In this document: one piece after another, positions 18,789 through 26,385 of the stretch
Position numbering within the stretch: the stretch's first letter is position 1
How the letters are laid out: the number at the start of each line of letters is the position of its first letter
Assembly: GCF_019352175.1 (NCBI RefSeq)
Contig: NZ_JACBYI010000045.1
Location: 1 to 60,571 of the forward strand
DNA length: 60,571 nucleotides
Source: Paenibacillus sp. S150
GTDB lineage: Bacteria > Bacillota > Bacilli > Paenibacillales > Paenibacillaceae
Reading direction: 5' to 3'
Program-made: the position numbers and the translations under genes
The notes under the pieces: model-generated
What the model was told of the DNA's origin: nothing
Databases searched by the model: none
The model's input: only the letters and a program-made list of their open reading frames with translations

Positions 18789-19056
18789 GAAATTCGTCAT
18801 AATGCACAATAAACTATCCATTTCTTCTGGCCGGACTGAGAGAAACAGCCGCGAACGGAGAAGCTCATAGCTTTATAACTCCTGTGGGCAGTACATGAAA
18901 CGTAAGTTTTGTGTTATATAGAGTGAACTTCAGCTTATATAGCTGTAATGCACGGATGGACAACTCGGGCTATCCGAATTCCGGTTATGTAAACTGATGA
19001 ACGCCGGATGTTGTACGGAGAAGCCGTGCTACGGAGGTGGCGGGGCTGCTCTTACG

Positions 19057-19086
19057 TTGACAATCTTCTCTGCGCTCTGCTAGGAT
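19057..19086 (+). promoter_or_regulatory. promoter candidate of the flavin reductase gene
   Basis: TTGACA at 19057-19062, an 18-base spacer and TAGGAT at 19081-19086. A second -10-like TATAAT at 19127-19132 has no good -35. Both lie within 110 bases of the GTG start. Confidence 0.45.
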
Positions 19087-19164
19087 TATTACTAATTTGA
19101 AGGATTCTTGCCGGAAGCGGAAGAGGTATAATTTGGTAGGACAACGAACGGAAGAGGTGGAGAA

Positions 19165-19713
19165 GTGGCTAAAATAGTTATTATCAACGGAACACCATCC
19201 CTGCTCTCGCGGATTACTGCGGTTATCGAGTATGCGGAGGCCGGTTTGCGCGGGCACGGTTTTGAAGTGGAGCGGATCAATGTGGCCGAGCTGCCGGCGG
19301 AGGACCTGATCCATACCAGGTTTGAGAGCGAGGCCATCGTCAAGGCCAATGGCCTCGTGGCCGAAGCGGATGCGGTCATCGTCGTCAGCCCGGTATACAA
19401 AGCGTCCTTTACCGGTGTGCTGAAGACCTTCCTGGACCTGATCCCGGAAAAAGGCCTGGCCGGCAAAATCCTGCTCCCGCTCTTCATGGGCGGCAGTCTG
19501 GCGCATCTGCTCACCATGGAATACGCGCTGAAGCCGGTGCTGTCTGTGCTTGGTGCGCGTCATATTCTGGGCGGCGTGTATGCGGTGGACTCCCAGGCTG
19601 TGCGCAACGATCAGGGGATCGTTGCGCTGGCTGACGAGCTGAAGCTGCGCCTGGATGCCGTGCTTGCGGAGCTGGCCGAAGAGACGGCGCACAAGGCGGC
19701 GCGCAAGTTGTAA
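19165..19713 (+). CDS. NADPH-dependent FMN reductase, SsuE-like
   Basis: Flavodoxin-like cytoplasmic reductase of 182 residues. The N-terminal phosphate-binding loop INGTPSLLSR, the VVSPVYKASFTGVLKTFLD segment and the MGGSLAHLL segment are characteristic of SsuE/MsuE reductases, which supply FMNH2 to sulfonate monooxygenases under sulfur starvation. No ssuABCD partner is next to it, so its role here is less certain. GTG is the start, with GAGGTGGAG directly upstream. Both neighbours are on the other strand, so it is monocistronic. Confidence 0.88.
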   Translation: MAKIVIINGTPSLLSRITAVIEYAEAGLRGHGFEVERINVAELPAEDLIHTRFESEAIVKANGLVAEADAVIVVSPVYKASFTGVLKTFLDLIPEKGLAGKILLPLFMGGSLAHLLTMEYALKPVLSVLGARHILGGVYAVDSQAVRNDQGIVALADELKLRLDAVLAELAEETAHKAARKL

Positions 19714-19726
19714 ATTGTAGACCTAG

Positions 19727-19882
19727 ACCTGAATTTCGAAAGTGAATTGAACCAATCCAGATAGGACAAGGGATAAACCCTCTTTTTCCTTCACCCATGT
19801 GGTGCAAGCTGCTTTTAGCAAGACATCCCTTCGTGTAAAGCTTTTTAGATGATTTGTGGATACTTACTTTCGAAATTTAGGT
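19727..19882. repeat. short element bounded by inverted repeats (MITE-like)
   Basis: ACCTGAATTTCGAAAGT (19727-19743) is matched in inverse by ACTTTCGAAATTTAGGT (19866-19882), 15 of 17 bases. About 122 bases between them hold no open frame with a binding site. No target-site duplication is evident, so a mobile origin is only a suggestion. It could also fold as one long RNA stem. Confidence 0.5.
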
Positions 19883-19885
19883 TTA

Positions 19886-19972
19886 TATGTTTCACGCTAT
19901 AAATTATCCTTCTCTTTCTCGCTGTAACGGATACCGTCCTATAAGGACGGCGAAGCCGTTTCTGCTTGTCAA
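19886..19972. repeat. dispersed palindromic repeat, copy 2
   Basis: The core CCGTCCT ata AGGACGG (19934-19950) sits within TAACGG...CCGTTTC arms. It is preceded by TTTATATGTTTCACG, TATAAATTATCC and TCTTTCTCGCTG. The same leading sequence precedes copy 4 near 22,000, which shows this is one repeat family about 90 bases long and not chance hairpins. Confidence 0.75.
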
Positions 19973-20109
19973 AAATCAATTTATTTATAAAAATGGCAAC
20001 CATTCAGGTCCTTCCCCGACTTCAACACGATCTAGTACAACGTTTCAAAAGTTCATTCCCGCTGTTAGAATCATAAAAGGAAAATAGGAAAAATCAAAAA
20101 GGGTTGGAT

Positions 20110-20335
20110 GAATAGAATAGAATTCAATTCAATTCAATTCTATTGTATTTTCTACAATAGAATTCCCACTGTAGCGGCCGGAAAATGGAAACTGTTGCAC
20201 TCTGTACATTAGAATCTCGCAAAACCGGTGCTTTTGACCTTATTGCTCAAAATCTGTTGCACCAAATACAGCAGAATGTGAATCGTTGCGGGATATTGAG
20301 AATTCTATAGCACTAAATACAATAGAATCGCTCTT
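20110..20335. repeat. cluster of short degenerate repeats
   Basis: Three related words occur 53-60 bases apart: TGTTGCACTCTGTACATTAG (about 20193), TGTTGCACCAAATACAGCAG (about 20254) and ATAGCACTAAATACAATAG (about 20307), each followed by AATNTCGC-like sequence. An AATTC-rich run with CTATTGTATTTTCTACAATAG lies at about 20130-20160. The remainder of 19973-20636 shows no gene. These look like decayed copies of a dispersed element. Confidence 0.5.
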
Positions 20336-20636
20336 TATTCGGATAACAAGCTTAAGATTTCAAGAATGAAACGACCTCGCAGCAAGCCGGGAAACTTAAA
20401 CCCGCAGCGCTGCATGTAGAACAACTCCCCTTATTTTTCCCCCACGGTTAGCGCCCTAACTAAAGGAAACTAAATCAAATCAAAGAAAATCAAAGCACTT
20501 TGGTCTATTTGCAATGACTTGCGAACTACGAACGAAGGCGAATGGAAAGCAACTCCCTTACAGGGGAAGAGTGTGCGCCTTTGCTTTGCTGTGTAAGCGC
20601 GCCCGTTAGTAACGATGTCGGAGGAACTTAAGCGCT

Positions 20637-20990
20637 TCAGCGACTAGCCAGCGACTTCGCTCCAACAACGGCAGATCTGCCGTTATTTCCGGGCCTGGTG
20701 CAGCCTCTCGCAAGTTCTTCCTCCGCGAGCCCTTTGTTAAGGGAGGAACTTATGGAACGCCGCACTCGGTAATCATCAACTCCCAAGCCAATTGTAGGTA
20801 CGTACACTTTTTCTAATCCCGCTTTCTTAGCGGCTTCAAGAATTTCAGTTTTTTGCTCGTCGGTATAGCCCAATGGCTCTTGTTCTTGCTTTTCTGGATC
20901 GTATTTTTTTGATTCGTTAGCAGCATTTTCGCTTTGAACTGGCTCAGTAACGGGTTTGGGCGGACTGAATCGTAGACGCATATAGTGCAC
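20637..20990 (-). pseudogene. fragment of a protein-coding gene, unidentified
   Basis: Open frame of 117 codons with no ribosome binding site before its ATG. Residues 14-70 look like real protein: a charged, Gln/Glu-rich stretch followed by LGYTDEQKTEILEAAKKAGL and VYVPTIGLGVDDY. The last 40 residues look like chance translation of GC-rich intergenic DNA. I read it as a gene fragment that has lost both ends. It may instead be a short unknown protein. The family is not recognised. Confidence 0.35.
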
Positions 20991-21001
20991 CAGGAGTGAC
21001 A

Positions 21002-21034
21002 GGACTTAACTAACGTTCCTCGTTAGTTAAGTCC
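21002..21034. terminator. perfect 14-bp hairpin downstream of the acetyltransferase gene
   Basis: GGACTTAACTAACG (21002-21015) and CGTTAGTTAAGTCC (21021-21034) with loop TTCCT. It lies 28 bases past the stop of the minus-strand acetyltransferase gene. There is no T run on either strand, so it is either an atypical terminator, an mRNA 3' stabiliser or a remnant of a mobile element. Confidence 0.5.
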
Positions 21035-21062
21035 CAAACAAACCATGTTGGGATAAATTACT

Positions 21063-21479
21063 TTATAGCATCGTGCTCATAGATTTTGGGGGTCGTCCCC
21101 ATTCGAAATTATCCAAACCGATTTCTCTGAATCCATATTTCTCATAACGAATATGGTCGGTTGTTAAATAAACCTCCGCATATCCTAATTGCCCCACCAA
21201 TTTTCTGGCATGCTCCAACAGTACTGAACCTAAACCTTGTCCTCTCTCATTCTCATCAATGAACAAAGGTGAAATCCATGGCGATAAATCTTTTCGACTT
21301 ATGTATTCCTGCTCAATCAATTGATAAAATCCTATTATTTTGTCGTTTTTCAATAATAGGAATGTAAATAGCAAATCAGCTTCAGTCGATAAACTTCCGT
21401 CAATTTTTGGGAGTATCACCTTCTTTACGTTTGGCCATTTTTCTTTAACGTATTCAGCAAACTCAATATGACTGGACAC
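21063..21479 (-). CDS. GNAT family N-acetyltransferase
   Basis: 138-residue acetyltransferase. Motif A with the acetyl-CoA pyrophosphate loop is ENERGQGLGSVLLEHARKL (about residues 76-94), preceded by the strand ISPLFID. Motif B is YEKYGFREIG near 112-121. The substrate is unknown. GTG at 21479 is the only in-frame start before an upstream stop, and there is no strong binding site. Base composition is clearly more AT-rich than that of the flanking metabolic genes, consistent with acquisition by transfer. Confidence 0.82.
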   Translation of the reverse strand: MSSHIEFAEYVKEKWPNVKKVILPKIDGSLSTEADLLFTFLLLKNDKIIGFYQLIEQEYISRKDLSPWISPLFIDENERGQGLGSVLLEHARKLVGQLGYAEVYLTTDHIRYEKYGFREIGLDNFEWGRPPKSMSTML

Positions 21480-21670
21480 TCTATTATAGATTTAATAACT
21501 TGCATTAAGTCCAATCCTTCATAAATACGCTTCTTAATTAGTATCACCTTCATCACCTTCAAAAAAAGGTGCTTTCAGATTACACCTTAAGTTAACTGCG
21601 GGGAACAGAAAGTTTATTTTGAGTTAAATTATCCTGTCGTTAGGTAATCAAATCATTTTGAGGGAGCTTA

Positions 21671-21739
21671 ATGAAGCTTTTTATCAAGAGTCATATTATT
21701 GATGCACAGTACGAGGACGAGGATGCTACAAATAATTAA
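21671..21739 (+). CDS. possible 22-residue peptide, or gene remnant
   Basis: ATG with a good GAGGGAG site 5 bases upstream opens a 22-codon frame (MKLFIKSHIIDAQYEDED...). An overlapping frame from an ATG at 21722 gives MLQIIKKAKALLPDACFSYG and stops near 21,805. Together they could be a frameshifted remnant of a longer gene. No family is recognised. Confidence 0.22.
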   Translation: MKLFIKSHIIDAQYEDEDATNN

Positions 21740-21841
21740 AAAGGCGAAGGCTTTGTTGCCGGATGCCTGCTTCAGCTACGGCAGCTACAGGGTGGATTTG
21801 AACTGATTTGAACCTCCTAGATGATGCGACTGAGAGGCGCA

Positions 21842-21875
21842 CGCAAAAAAGACAGCAGTATACTTACTGCTGTCT
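21842..21875 (-). terminator. intrinsic terminator, minus strand
   Basis: Arms GACAGCAGTA (21851-21860) and TACTGCTGTC (21865-21874); on the minus strand a run of six T follows the stem. It would stop any transcript that passes the first terminator behind the ribonucleotide reductase operon. Confidence 0.75.
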
Positions 21876-21932
21876 GAATAGCACGGTCTGGTTCCATTTT
21901 ACTCAATCACATCAATTATCCTTCTGAATTTT

Positions 21933-21982
21933 GGAGAAACGGGCGCTGCCTCTTTTAGAGGACGACGCAGCCGTTTCTTCTC
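21933..21982. repeat. dispersed palindromic repeat, copy 3
   Basis: GAGAAACGG and CCGTTTCTTCTC outer arms enclose a GC-rich stem with AGAGGACGACGCAGCC, related to AAGGACGGCGAAGCC of copy 2. It is preceded by AATTATCCTTCT at about 21915, also shared with copy 2. Confidence 0.65.
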
Positions 21983-21999
21983 AAAAGATAAGAATTTAT

Positions 22000-22079
22000 A
22001 TGTTTCCGTATAAATTAACCTTATCTTTCTCGCTGAAACGGATAACGTCCTTATTAAGGACGTTATCCGTTTCCACTTG
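22000..22079. repeat. dispersed palindromic repeat, copy 4 (perfect arms)
   Basis: GAAACGGATAACGTCCTT (22035-22052) and AAGGACGTTATCCGTTTC (22056-22073) are perfect 18-bp arms around ATT. The leading TTTATATGTTTCCG, TATAAATTAACC and TCTTTCTCGCTG match copy 2 almost base for base. Perfect arms suggest this copy is young or kept under selection. Confidence 0.8.
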
Positions 22080-22096
22080 TGGTTATATTCTAAACA

Positions 22097-22140
22097 ACAA
22101 CCCCCCTTACACCCGGATATAGATGTTAAGGGGGGGTTAG
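22097..22140 (-). terminator. intrinsic terminator of the nrd operon
   Basis: AACCCCCCTTA on the left pairs with TAAGGGGGGGTT on the right around an AT-rich loop, 5 bases past the beta-subunit stop codon. On the minus strand TTGTTGTTT follows. Confidence 0.7.
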
Positions 22141-22144
22141 CGAA

Positions 22145-23176
22145 TTACAGATCGTCGAACCCGTTGTCGTCGCCAACCTTGCCGTAGTTACGGGATTTGG
22201 CCTCGAAGAAGTCGGTTTTGGTCGCGTTCAGCGCCTCGTCGGAGAACGGCTTGATCCAGGGCATGCAGTTGACGTCTACGCCGCTGTAGGCCTTGTCCAG
22301 ACCCATCAGGGCCAGGCGCTTGTTGGCCGTGTATTTGATGTAATCGCTCAGCTCGTTCATATCAATGCCGCGCACATTGGTTAGCGTGTAGTAGCCCCAG
22401 TTGGTTTCCAGCTCTACGGCGCGGTCGATGGTGCGGTAGACATTGTCCATATTTTCTTTGGTGTTCAGCTCGGGGAAATCAGCCAGCAGCTGCTTGAACA
22501 CTTCGGCGAAGAAGTAGCAGTGCTGATTCTCGTCACGCTGGATATAGGAGATCATCTGGCTGGTCGCCATCATTTTTTGGTCGCGGGCCAGGTTGTAGAA
22601 GAAGGCGAAGGTACTGTAAAAGAAAATGCCCTCCAGAATCAGATCGGCCACCATCGCCCGGAAAAAAGTCTCCTTGGACGGCGCGTCGCGGAACTCCTGA
22701 TAGATGTCGGAGATGAACTGGTTGCGCTCCAGCAGCACAGGATCATGCTTCCAATATTCAAAAATCTCCTTCTGCTCGCTGTCCGAGACAATCGAAGAGA
22801 GGACGTAGGAGTAGGACTGGTTGTGCACAACCTCCTGCTGCCCGATGATGGCCGAGATGGCCTCCAGCGAAGAATCGGTAAAATAACGCTTCACATCGCC
22901 GACGAACATCGTCTGCATGGAATCCAGCACCGCGAGCAGGGCGATGTTGATCTTGAACACGCGCTGCTCTTCCGCTTCCAGCTGCGGGAACTGCTGGGCG
23001 TCCTTCGACATCGGAATCTCATCGGCGATCCAGTGGTTCAGCAGCAGCACCTTGTACAGCTTATACATATGCGGCATGCGGATATCGTTCCAGTTCAGAA
23101 TGCCCGAGCATTCCCCGTCGATGATGCGGGTGGACTGGTTCGGCGCTTCGGTATTAAAAATCTTTTGCAGTTGCAT
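22145..23176 (-). CDS. nrdB: class Ia-type ribonucleotide reductase, beta (radical-generating) subunit
   Basis: Carries the dimetal-tyrosyl radical site that activates the alpha subunit for aerobic dNTP synthesis. Metal ligands are visible as Asp85 (LLDSMQ-like VLDSMQ), Glu115 and His118 (QEVVHNQSY), with the radical tyrosine at Tyr122, and later Glu and Glu-x-x-His ligands (LEGIFFYS, RDENQHCYFF). Length 343 is normal. It lies 243 bases behind nrdA on the minus strand, separated by a large palindrome. No nrdI or nrdH is nearby and the alpha subunit has an ATP-cone, so I name the pair nrdAB and not nrdEF. AGGAGGG precedes the start. Confidence 0.93.
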   Translation of the reverse strand: MQLQKIFNTEAPNQSTRIIDGECSGILNWNDIRMPHMYKLYKVLLLNHWIADEIPMSKDAQQFPQLEAEEQRVFKINIALLAVLDSMQTMFVGDVKRYFTDSSLEAISAIIGQQEVVHNQSYSYVLSSIVSDSEQKEIFEYWKHDPVLLERNQFISDIYQEFRDAPSKETFFRAMVADLILEGIFFYSTFAFFYNLARDQKMMATSQMISYIQRDENQHCYFFAEVFKQLLADFPELNTKENMDNVYRTIDRAVELETNWGYYTLTNVRGIDMNELSDYIKYTANKRLALMGLDKAYSGVDVNCMPWIKPFSDEALNATKTDFFEAKSRNYGKVGDDNGFDDL

Positions 23177-23251
23177 TTCTGGTTCCCTCCTGTATTTTGC
23201 ACGAAGCTAACTGGTGACTGTTTACTTTAAATATCTGCGCTGAGTCACGGA

Positions 23252-23372
23252 GAGGAAGTTTGGAGCTGGAGGAGCGTTAGCGTTCGCCTTTGTCTCCGGA
23301 TTTTATCCGCTTGTAGCGGCATAAATTCAGAAAATCTGGAGACAACAGCGACCGGAAGCCCAAACATTCCTC
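23252..23372. repeat. large imperfect palindrome between nrdA and nrdB
   Basis: GAGGAAGTTTGGAGCT at the left matches AGCCCAAACATTCCTC at the right, and TTGTCTCCGGATTTT pairs with AAAATCTGGAGACAA inside. An inner ATCCGCTTGTAGCGGCAT loop also pairs. The same kind of GTCTCCGGATTTT palindrome is, to my knowledge, a common dispersed element in Paenibacillus genomes. In the transcript it would form a stem of more than 100 bases between two cistrons. Confidence 0.75.
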
Positions 23373-23419
23373 GCAGTGGCGGTTATAGCGCGCGGGTATT
23401 TAAAGTTAGGGTGAAAGGC

Positions 23420-25753
23420 TTAGCTCGCGCAAGACTCGCACTCTTCTATAGTCAATGCCCGGCTGCGCACATAATACGTAGATTTCAGTCCGCCCTTCCA
23501 GGCGTTCAGGTGCAGGTTCAGGAAATCGGTGGCCTTGATGTCGGGCGTCACGTACAGGTTGAAGCTCTGGCCCTGATCGACATGGCGCTGGCGGGCCGAG
23601 GCCATGCGGATCGACCAGTTCTGGTCAATCAGGAACGCTGTTTTATAGTACCAGATTGTCTTCTCGGACAAATCCGGTGCCGGGTTGGCGATCTTGTAGG
23701 TTGTCTTCTCCTCGTAGGAGAGCAGCTCATACAGCGGATCGATGCTGGCAGTGGAGCCGGCGATGATCGAAGTCGAGCCGTTCGGGGCAATTGCGAACAT
23801 CCAGGCGTTGCGGACGCCGTCTGCAGCCACTTCCTGCTGCAGCTCGCGCCACTGCTCGGTTGTCACGTATTTGCCTTCCTGCTCGCCGCTGGTGTAACCG
23901 CGCGATGTGAAATAAGCGCCGGTCTCCCAGTCGGAACCGGCAAACTTTGGATAGCTGCCCTTCTCGCGGGCCAGCTCCATGCTGGAGCGCACCACCAGAT
24001 AGTTGATATGCTCATAGAGGTGGTTGTTGTATTCCACGGCTTCGTCGGACTCCCAGCGGATGCCCTCCAGCGCCAGCAGGTGATGCAGGCCGAAGGTGCC
24101 GAGGCCGACCGCGCGGTATTGGCTGTTCGTATACTGCGCCTGCAGCACCTCGATATTGTTGATGTCGATAACGTTGTCGAGCATGCGGACCTGGATCGGC
24201 ACCAGACGCTCCAGCACTCCGGCAGGAACGGCGCGGGCCAGGTGGATGGAGTTCAGATTGCAGACAACGAAATCGCCGGGAACCTTCGAGATGACGATCC
24301 GGGTCTGGCCATCCTTGGTGACAAGCTCTTCGCTCTCAATGACAGTGGCGGACTGGTTCTGCATAATTTCCGTGCACAGGTTGGAGGAGAAGACCATCCC
24401 CTGATGGCGGTTCGGGTTGGAGCGGTTCACCGTATCGCGGTAGAACATGTACGGTGTGCCGGTTTCCAGCTGAGATTTCATAATCCGCTTCATAATGTCG
24501 ATGGCCGGCACCGTGATGCGGGACAGCTCCAGATTGGCGGCGGCTTCGGCATACTTTTCACGGAATGAGCCTTGTCCGAGCTGCTCGTCATAGAAATCCT
24601 CAAGACCCAGTGCGCGTCCTTTGGCATCCTTCCAGCCCATCACCTTCTTCACTTCATGCGGACAGAACAGGTTCCAGTGGCTTCGGGCTTCTACAGCCTC
24701 CATGAACAAATCGGGCAGGCAGACGCCGTGGAACACATCATGCGCGCGCATCCGCTCGTCGCCGTTGTTCAGCTTGAGGTCGAGGAAGGCGAGAATGTCT
24801 TTATGGAAGACGTCGAGGTAGACGGCGACGGCGCCTTTGCGCGTGCCGAGCTGGTCCACACTGACGGCGGTATTGTTCAGCTGGCGAATCCACGGGATTA
24901 CGCCGGAGCTGGTGTTCTTGTGGCCGCGGATATCGGAGCCGCGGGCCCGCACCTTGCCGAGGTAGACGCCGATGCCTCCGCCCATTTTGCTGAGCCGGGC
25001 CACATCGGTATTGGAGTCAAAAATGCCTTCGAGCGAGTCGTCCACGGTGTCGATGAAGCAGCTGGATAGCTGTCCGGCGACCTTTTTGCCCGCATTGGAC
25101 ATGGTAGGCGTGGCAGCGGTCATGTAAATATTGCTCATTGCCCAGTAGGCTTCTTTGACCAGATCCAGACGTTTCTCTTCCGGCTCGGTGTGCATGAGGT
25201 ACATGGCAATAATCATGTAACGCTCCTGCGGAAGCTCCATCACGCGCCCGTCAAAATCATGGGCCAGATAGCGGTCCGACAGGGTCAGCAGGCCGATATA
25301 ATCGAACAGCAGGTCGCGTGTGTAATCAATGCAGCCGCCAAGTTCTTCAATCTGCTCCCTGGTGTAGCGGGACAGCAGCTCTTCGCGGTAGATGCCCTTC
25401 TTCACCAGATCGGTAATCAGCGGATACAGCTCGCCGTAAGGCTCTTCCGGGTAAGCTTTATAGCGCCGGTTGACAGCGGCTTTTTTGTACAGGGAGGTGA
25501 GCAGCGAACGCGCGGCGGCGAACTTCCAGTCCGGCTCCTCTTTGGTGACCAGTTCGAGGGCGCTCATCGTGAAGGCGCCACTGATCTCTTCTCCGCTGAC
25601 CTCGTCACGGCGCAGCTTGGACTGTACTCCGCGCAGCAGGGTTTCTTTGCTTAGCTGGTCCAGGCCTTTCAGGATACGGTCGGCATACACGGAGAGGCGG
25701 ATTTCGTCAAAAGCCAGTTGGCGGTTATCGGGTTTCACTACGAGCTGTGGCAT
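23420..25753 (-). CDS. nrdA: class Ia-type ribonucleotide reductase, alpha (catalytic) subunit
   Basis: Reduces ribonucleoside diphosphates to deoxy forms with the beta subunit. An ATP-cone covers about residues 1-95, which argues for NrdA because NrdE usually lacks it. Catalytic residues fit the family: a Cys in GQLSSCFIDT (about 229), Asn-x-Cys-x-Glu in SNLCTEI (about 457), the partner Cys in FVVCNLNSIHLARA (about 497) and C-terminal CESC that takes electrons from thioredoxin-type donors. The ATG at 25753 is preferred: AAAGGA lies 11 bases before it, while the ATG at 25765 is too close to that site. It is 116 bases after nrdG with no visible terminator, so the transcript probably continues from nrdDG. 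Confidence 0.94.
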   Translation of the reverse strand: MPQLVVKPDNRQLAFDEIRLSVYADRILKGLDQLSKETLLRGVQSKLRRDEVSGEEISGAFTMSALELVTKEEPDWKFAAARSLLTSLYKKAAVNRRYKAYPEEPYGELYPLITDLVKKGIYREELLSRYTREQIEELGGCIDYTRDLLFDYIGLLTLSDRYLAHDFDGRVMELPQERYMIIAMYLMHTEPEEKRLDLVKEAYWAMSNIYMTAATPTMSNAGKKVAGQLSSCFIDTVDDSLEGIFDSNTDVARLSKMGGGIGVYLGKVRARGSDIRGHKNTSSGVIPWIRQLNNTAVSVDQLGTRKGAVAVYLDVFHKDILAFLDLKLNNGDERMRAHDVFHGVCLPDLFMEAVEARSHWNLFCPHEVKKVMGWKDAKGRALGLEDFYDEQLGQGSFREKYAEAAANLELSRITVPAIDIMKRIMKSQLETGTPYMFYRDTVNRSNPNRHQGMVFSSNLCTEIMQNQSATVIESEELVTKDGQTRIVISKVPGDFVVCNLNSIHLARAVPAGVLERLVPIQVRMLDNVIDINNIEVLQAQYTNSQYRAVGLGTFGLHHLLALEGIRWESDEAVEYNNHLYEHINYLVVRSSMELAREKGSYPKFAGSDWETGAYFTSRGYTSGEQEGKYVTTEQWRELQQEVAADGVRNAWMFAIAPNGSTSIIAGSTASIDPLYELLSYEEKTTYKIANPAPDLSEKTIWYYKTAFLIDQNWSIRMASARQRHVDQGQSFNLYVTPDIKATDFLNLHLNAWKGGLKSTYYVRSRALTIEECESCAS

Positions 25754-25786
25754 AAGTCCATACATCCTTTCGTTTTTGGGTTTAAT

Positions 25787-25812
25787 TTTCAATATCAAAA
25801 ATTGAAATATAT
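25787..25812. promoter_or_regulatory. inverted repeat in the nrdG-nrdA gap
   Basis: TTTCAAT and ATTGAAA arms flank a 7-base ATCAAAA spacer. It lies about 35 bases before the nrdA start. It could bind a regulator or mark an internal promoter for nrdAB, but no clear -10/-35 pair was found. Confidence 0.35.
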
Positions 25813-25869
25813 GGGCGCAGAGAACGGCCCGCATCAAGGCTTGGCCTGTTCTATGAAAGTTAACAATAT

Positions 25870-26385
25870 TTATAATGCAGCCGGCTGCCAATGTACGATC
25901 TCCTTACCGGCAAGACTGGCCTGAATATCAATAATCCGCTGGTTGCTGCTTCCCCGGTAGGGGAGGGTGGTGTCTTTGAGCTCTTCCACAAAACGTCCGT
26001 CGACCACGACCTGGCACAAGGCCAGCAGGTTCCATTCCGGCGAACCGGGAGCCGCTGTAAGCTCTTCATACGTGTAGCCGGTGTAAATCCAGATTGAATA
26101 GTCCGGCAGCACGCTGCGCAGCTCCTGGATGAAGCCCGCAGCCTCCGCTGCCGAGAAAAAAGGATCGCCGCCTGCCAGCGTCAGCCCGTCCAGCAGGGGA
26201 TTCGCAGCCATTTCGGCAATGATCTCCCGCTGGCGCTGCGGCGTGAACGGCTCGCCGTAATTGAAATTCCAGGTCTTTGGGTTGAAGCAGCCCGGGCAGC
26301 GGTGGCGGCAGCCGCTGAGGAAGATGACGGCCCGCATGCCCTCGCCTTCGTTGATCGATTCCGGGTAATAGCCGCATATATTCAT
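25870..26385 (-). CDS. nrdG: anaerobic ribonucleotide reductase activating protein (radical SAM)
   Basis: Radical-SAM activase that installs the glycyl radical on NrdD. The 4Fe-4S cluster motif CX3CX2C is at Cys26, Cys30 and Cys33 (SGCRHRCPGC), and the SAM-binding GGDPFF segment is present. Length 171 is normal. Its start overlaps the nrdD stop by 4 bases (ATGA), so the two are translationally coupled. Confidence 0.95.
   Translation of the reverse strand: MNICGYYPESINEGEGMRAVIFLSGCRHRCPGCFNPKTWNFNYGEPFTPQRQREIIAEMAANPLLDGLTLAGGDPFFSAAEAAGFIQELRSVLPDYSIWIYTGYTYEELTAAPGSPEWNLLALCQVVVDGRFVEELKDTTLPYRGSSNQRIIDIQASLAGKEIVHWQPAAL

Noticed and set aside
25754..25891. Longer N-terminus of NrdA
   Set aside because: Added residues do not belong to the ATP-cone, overlap nrdG and lack a binding site.
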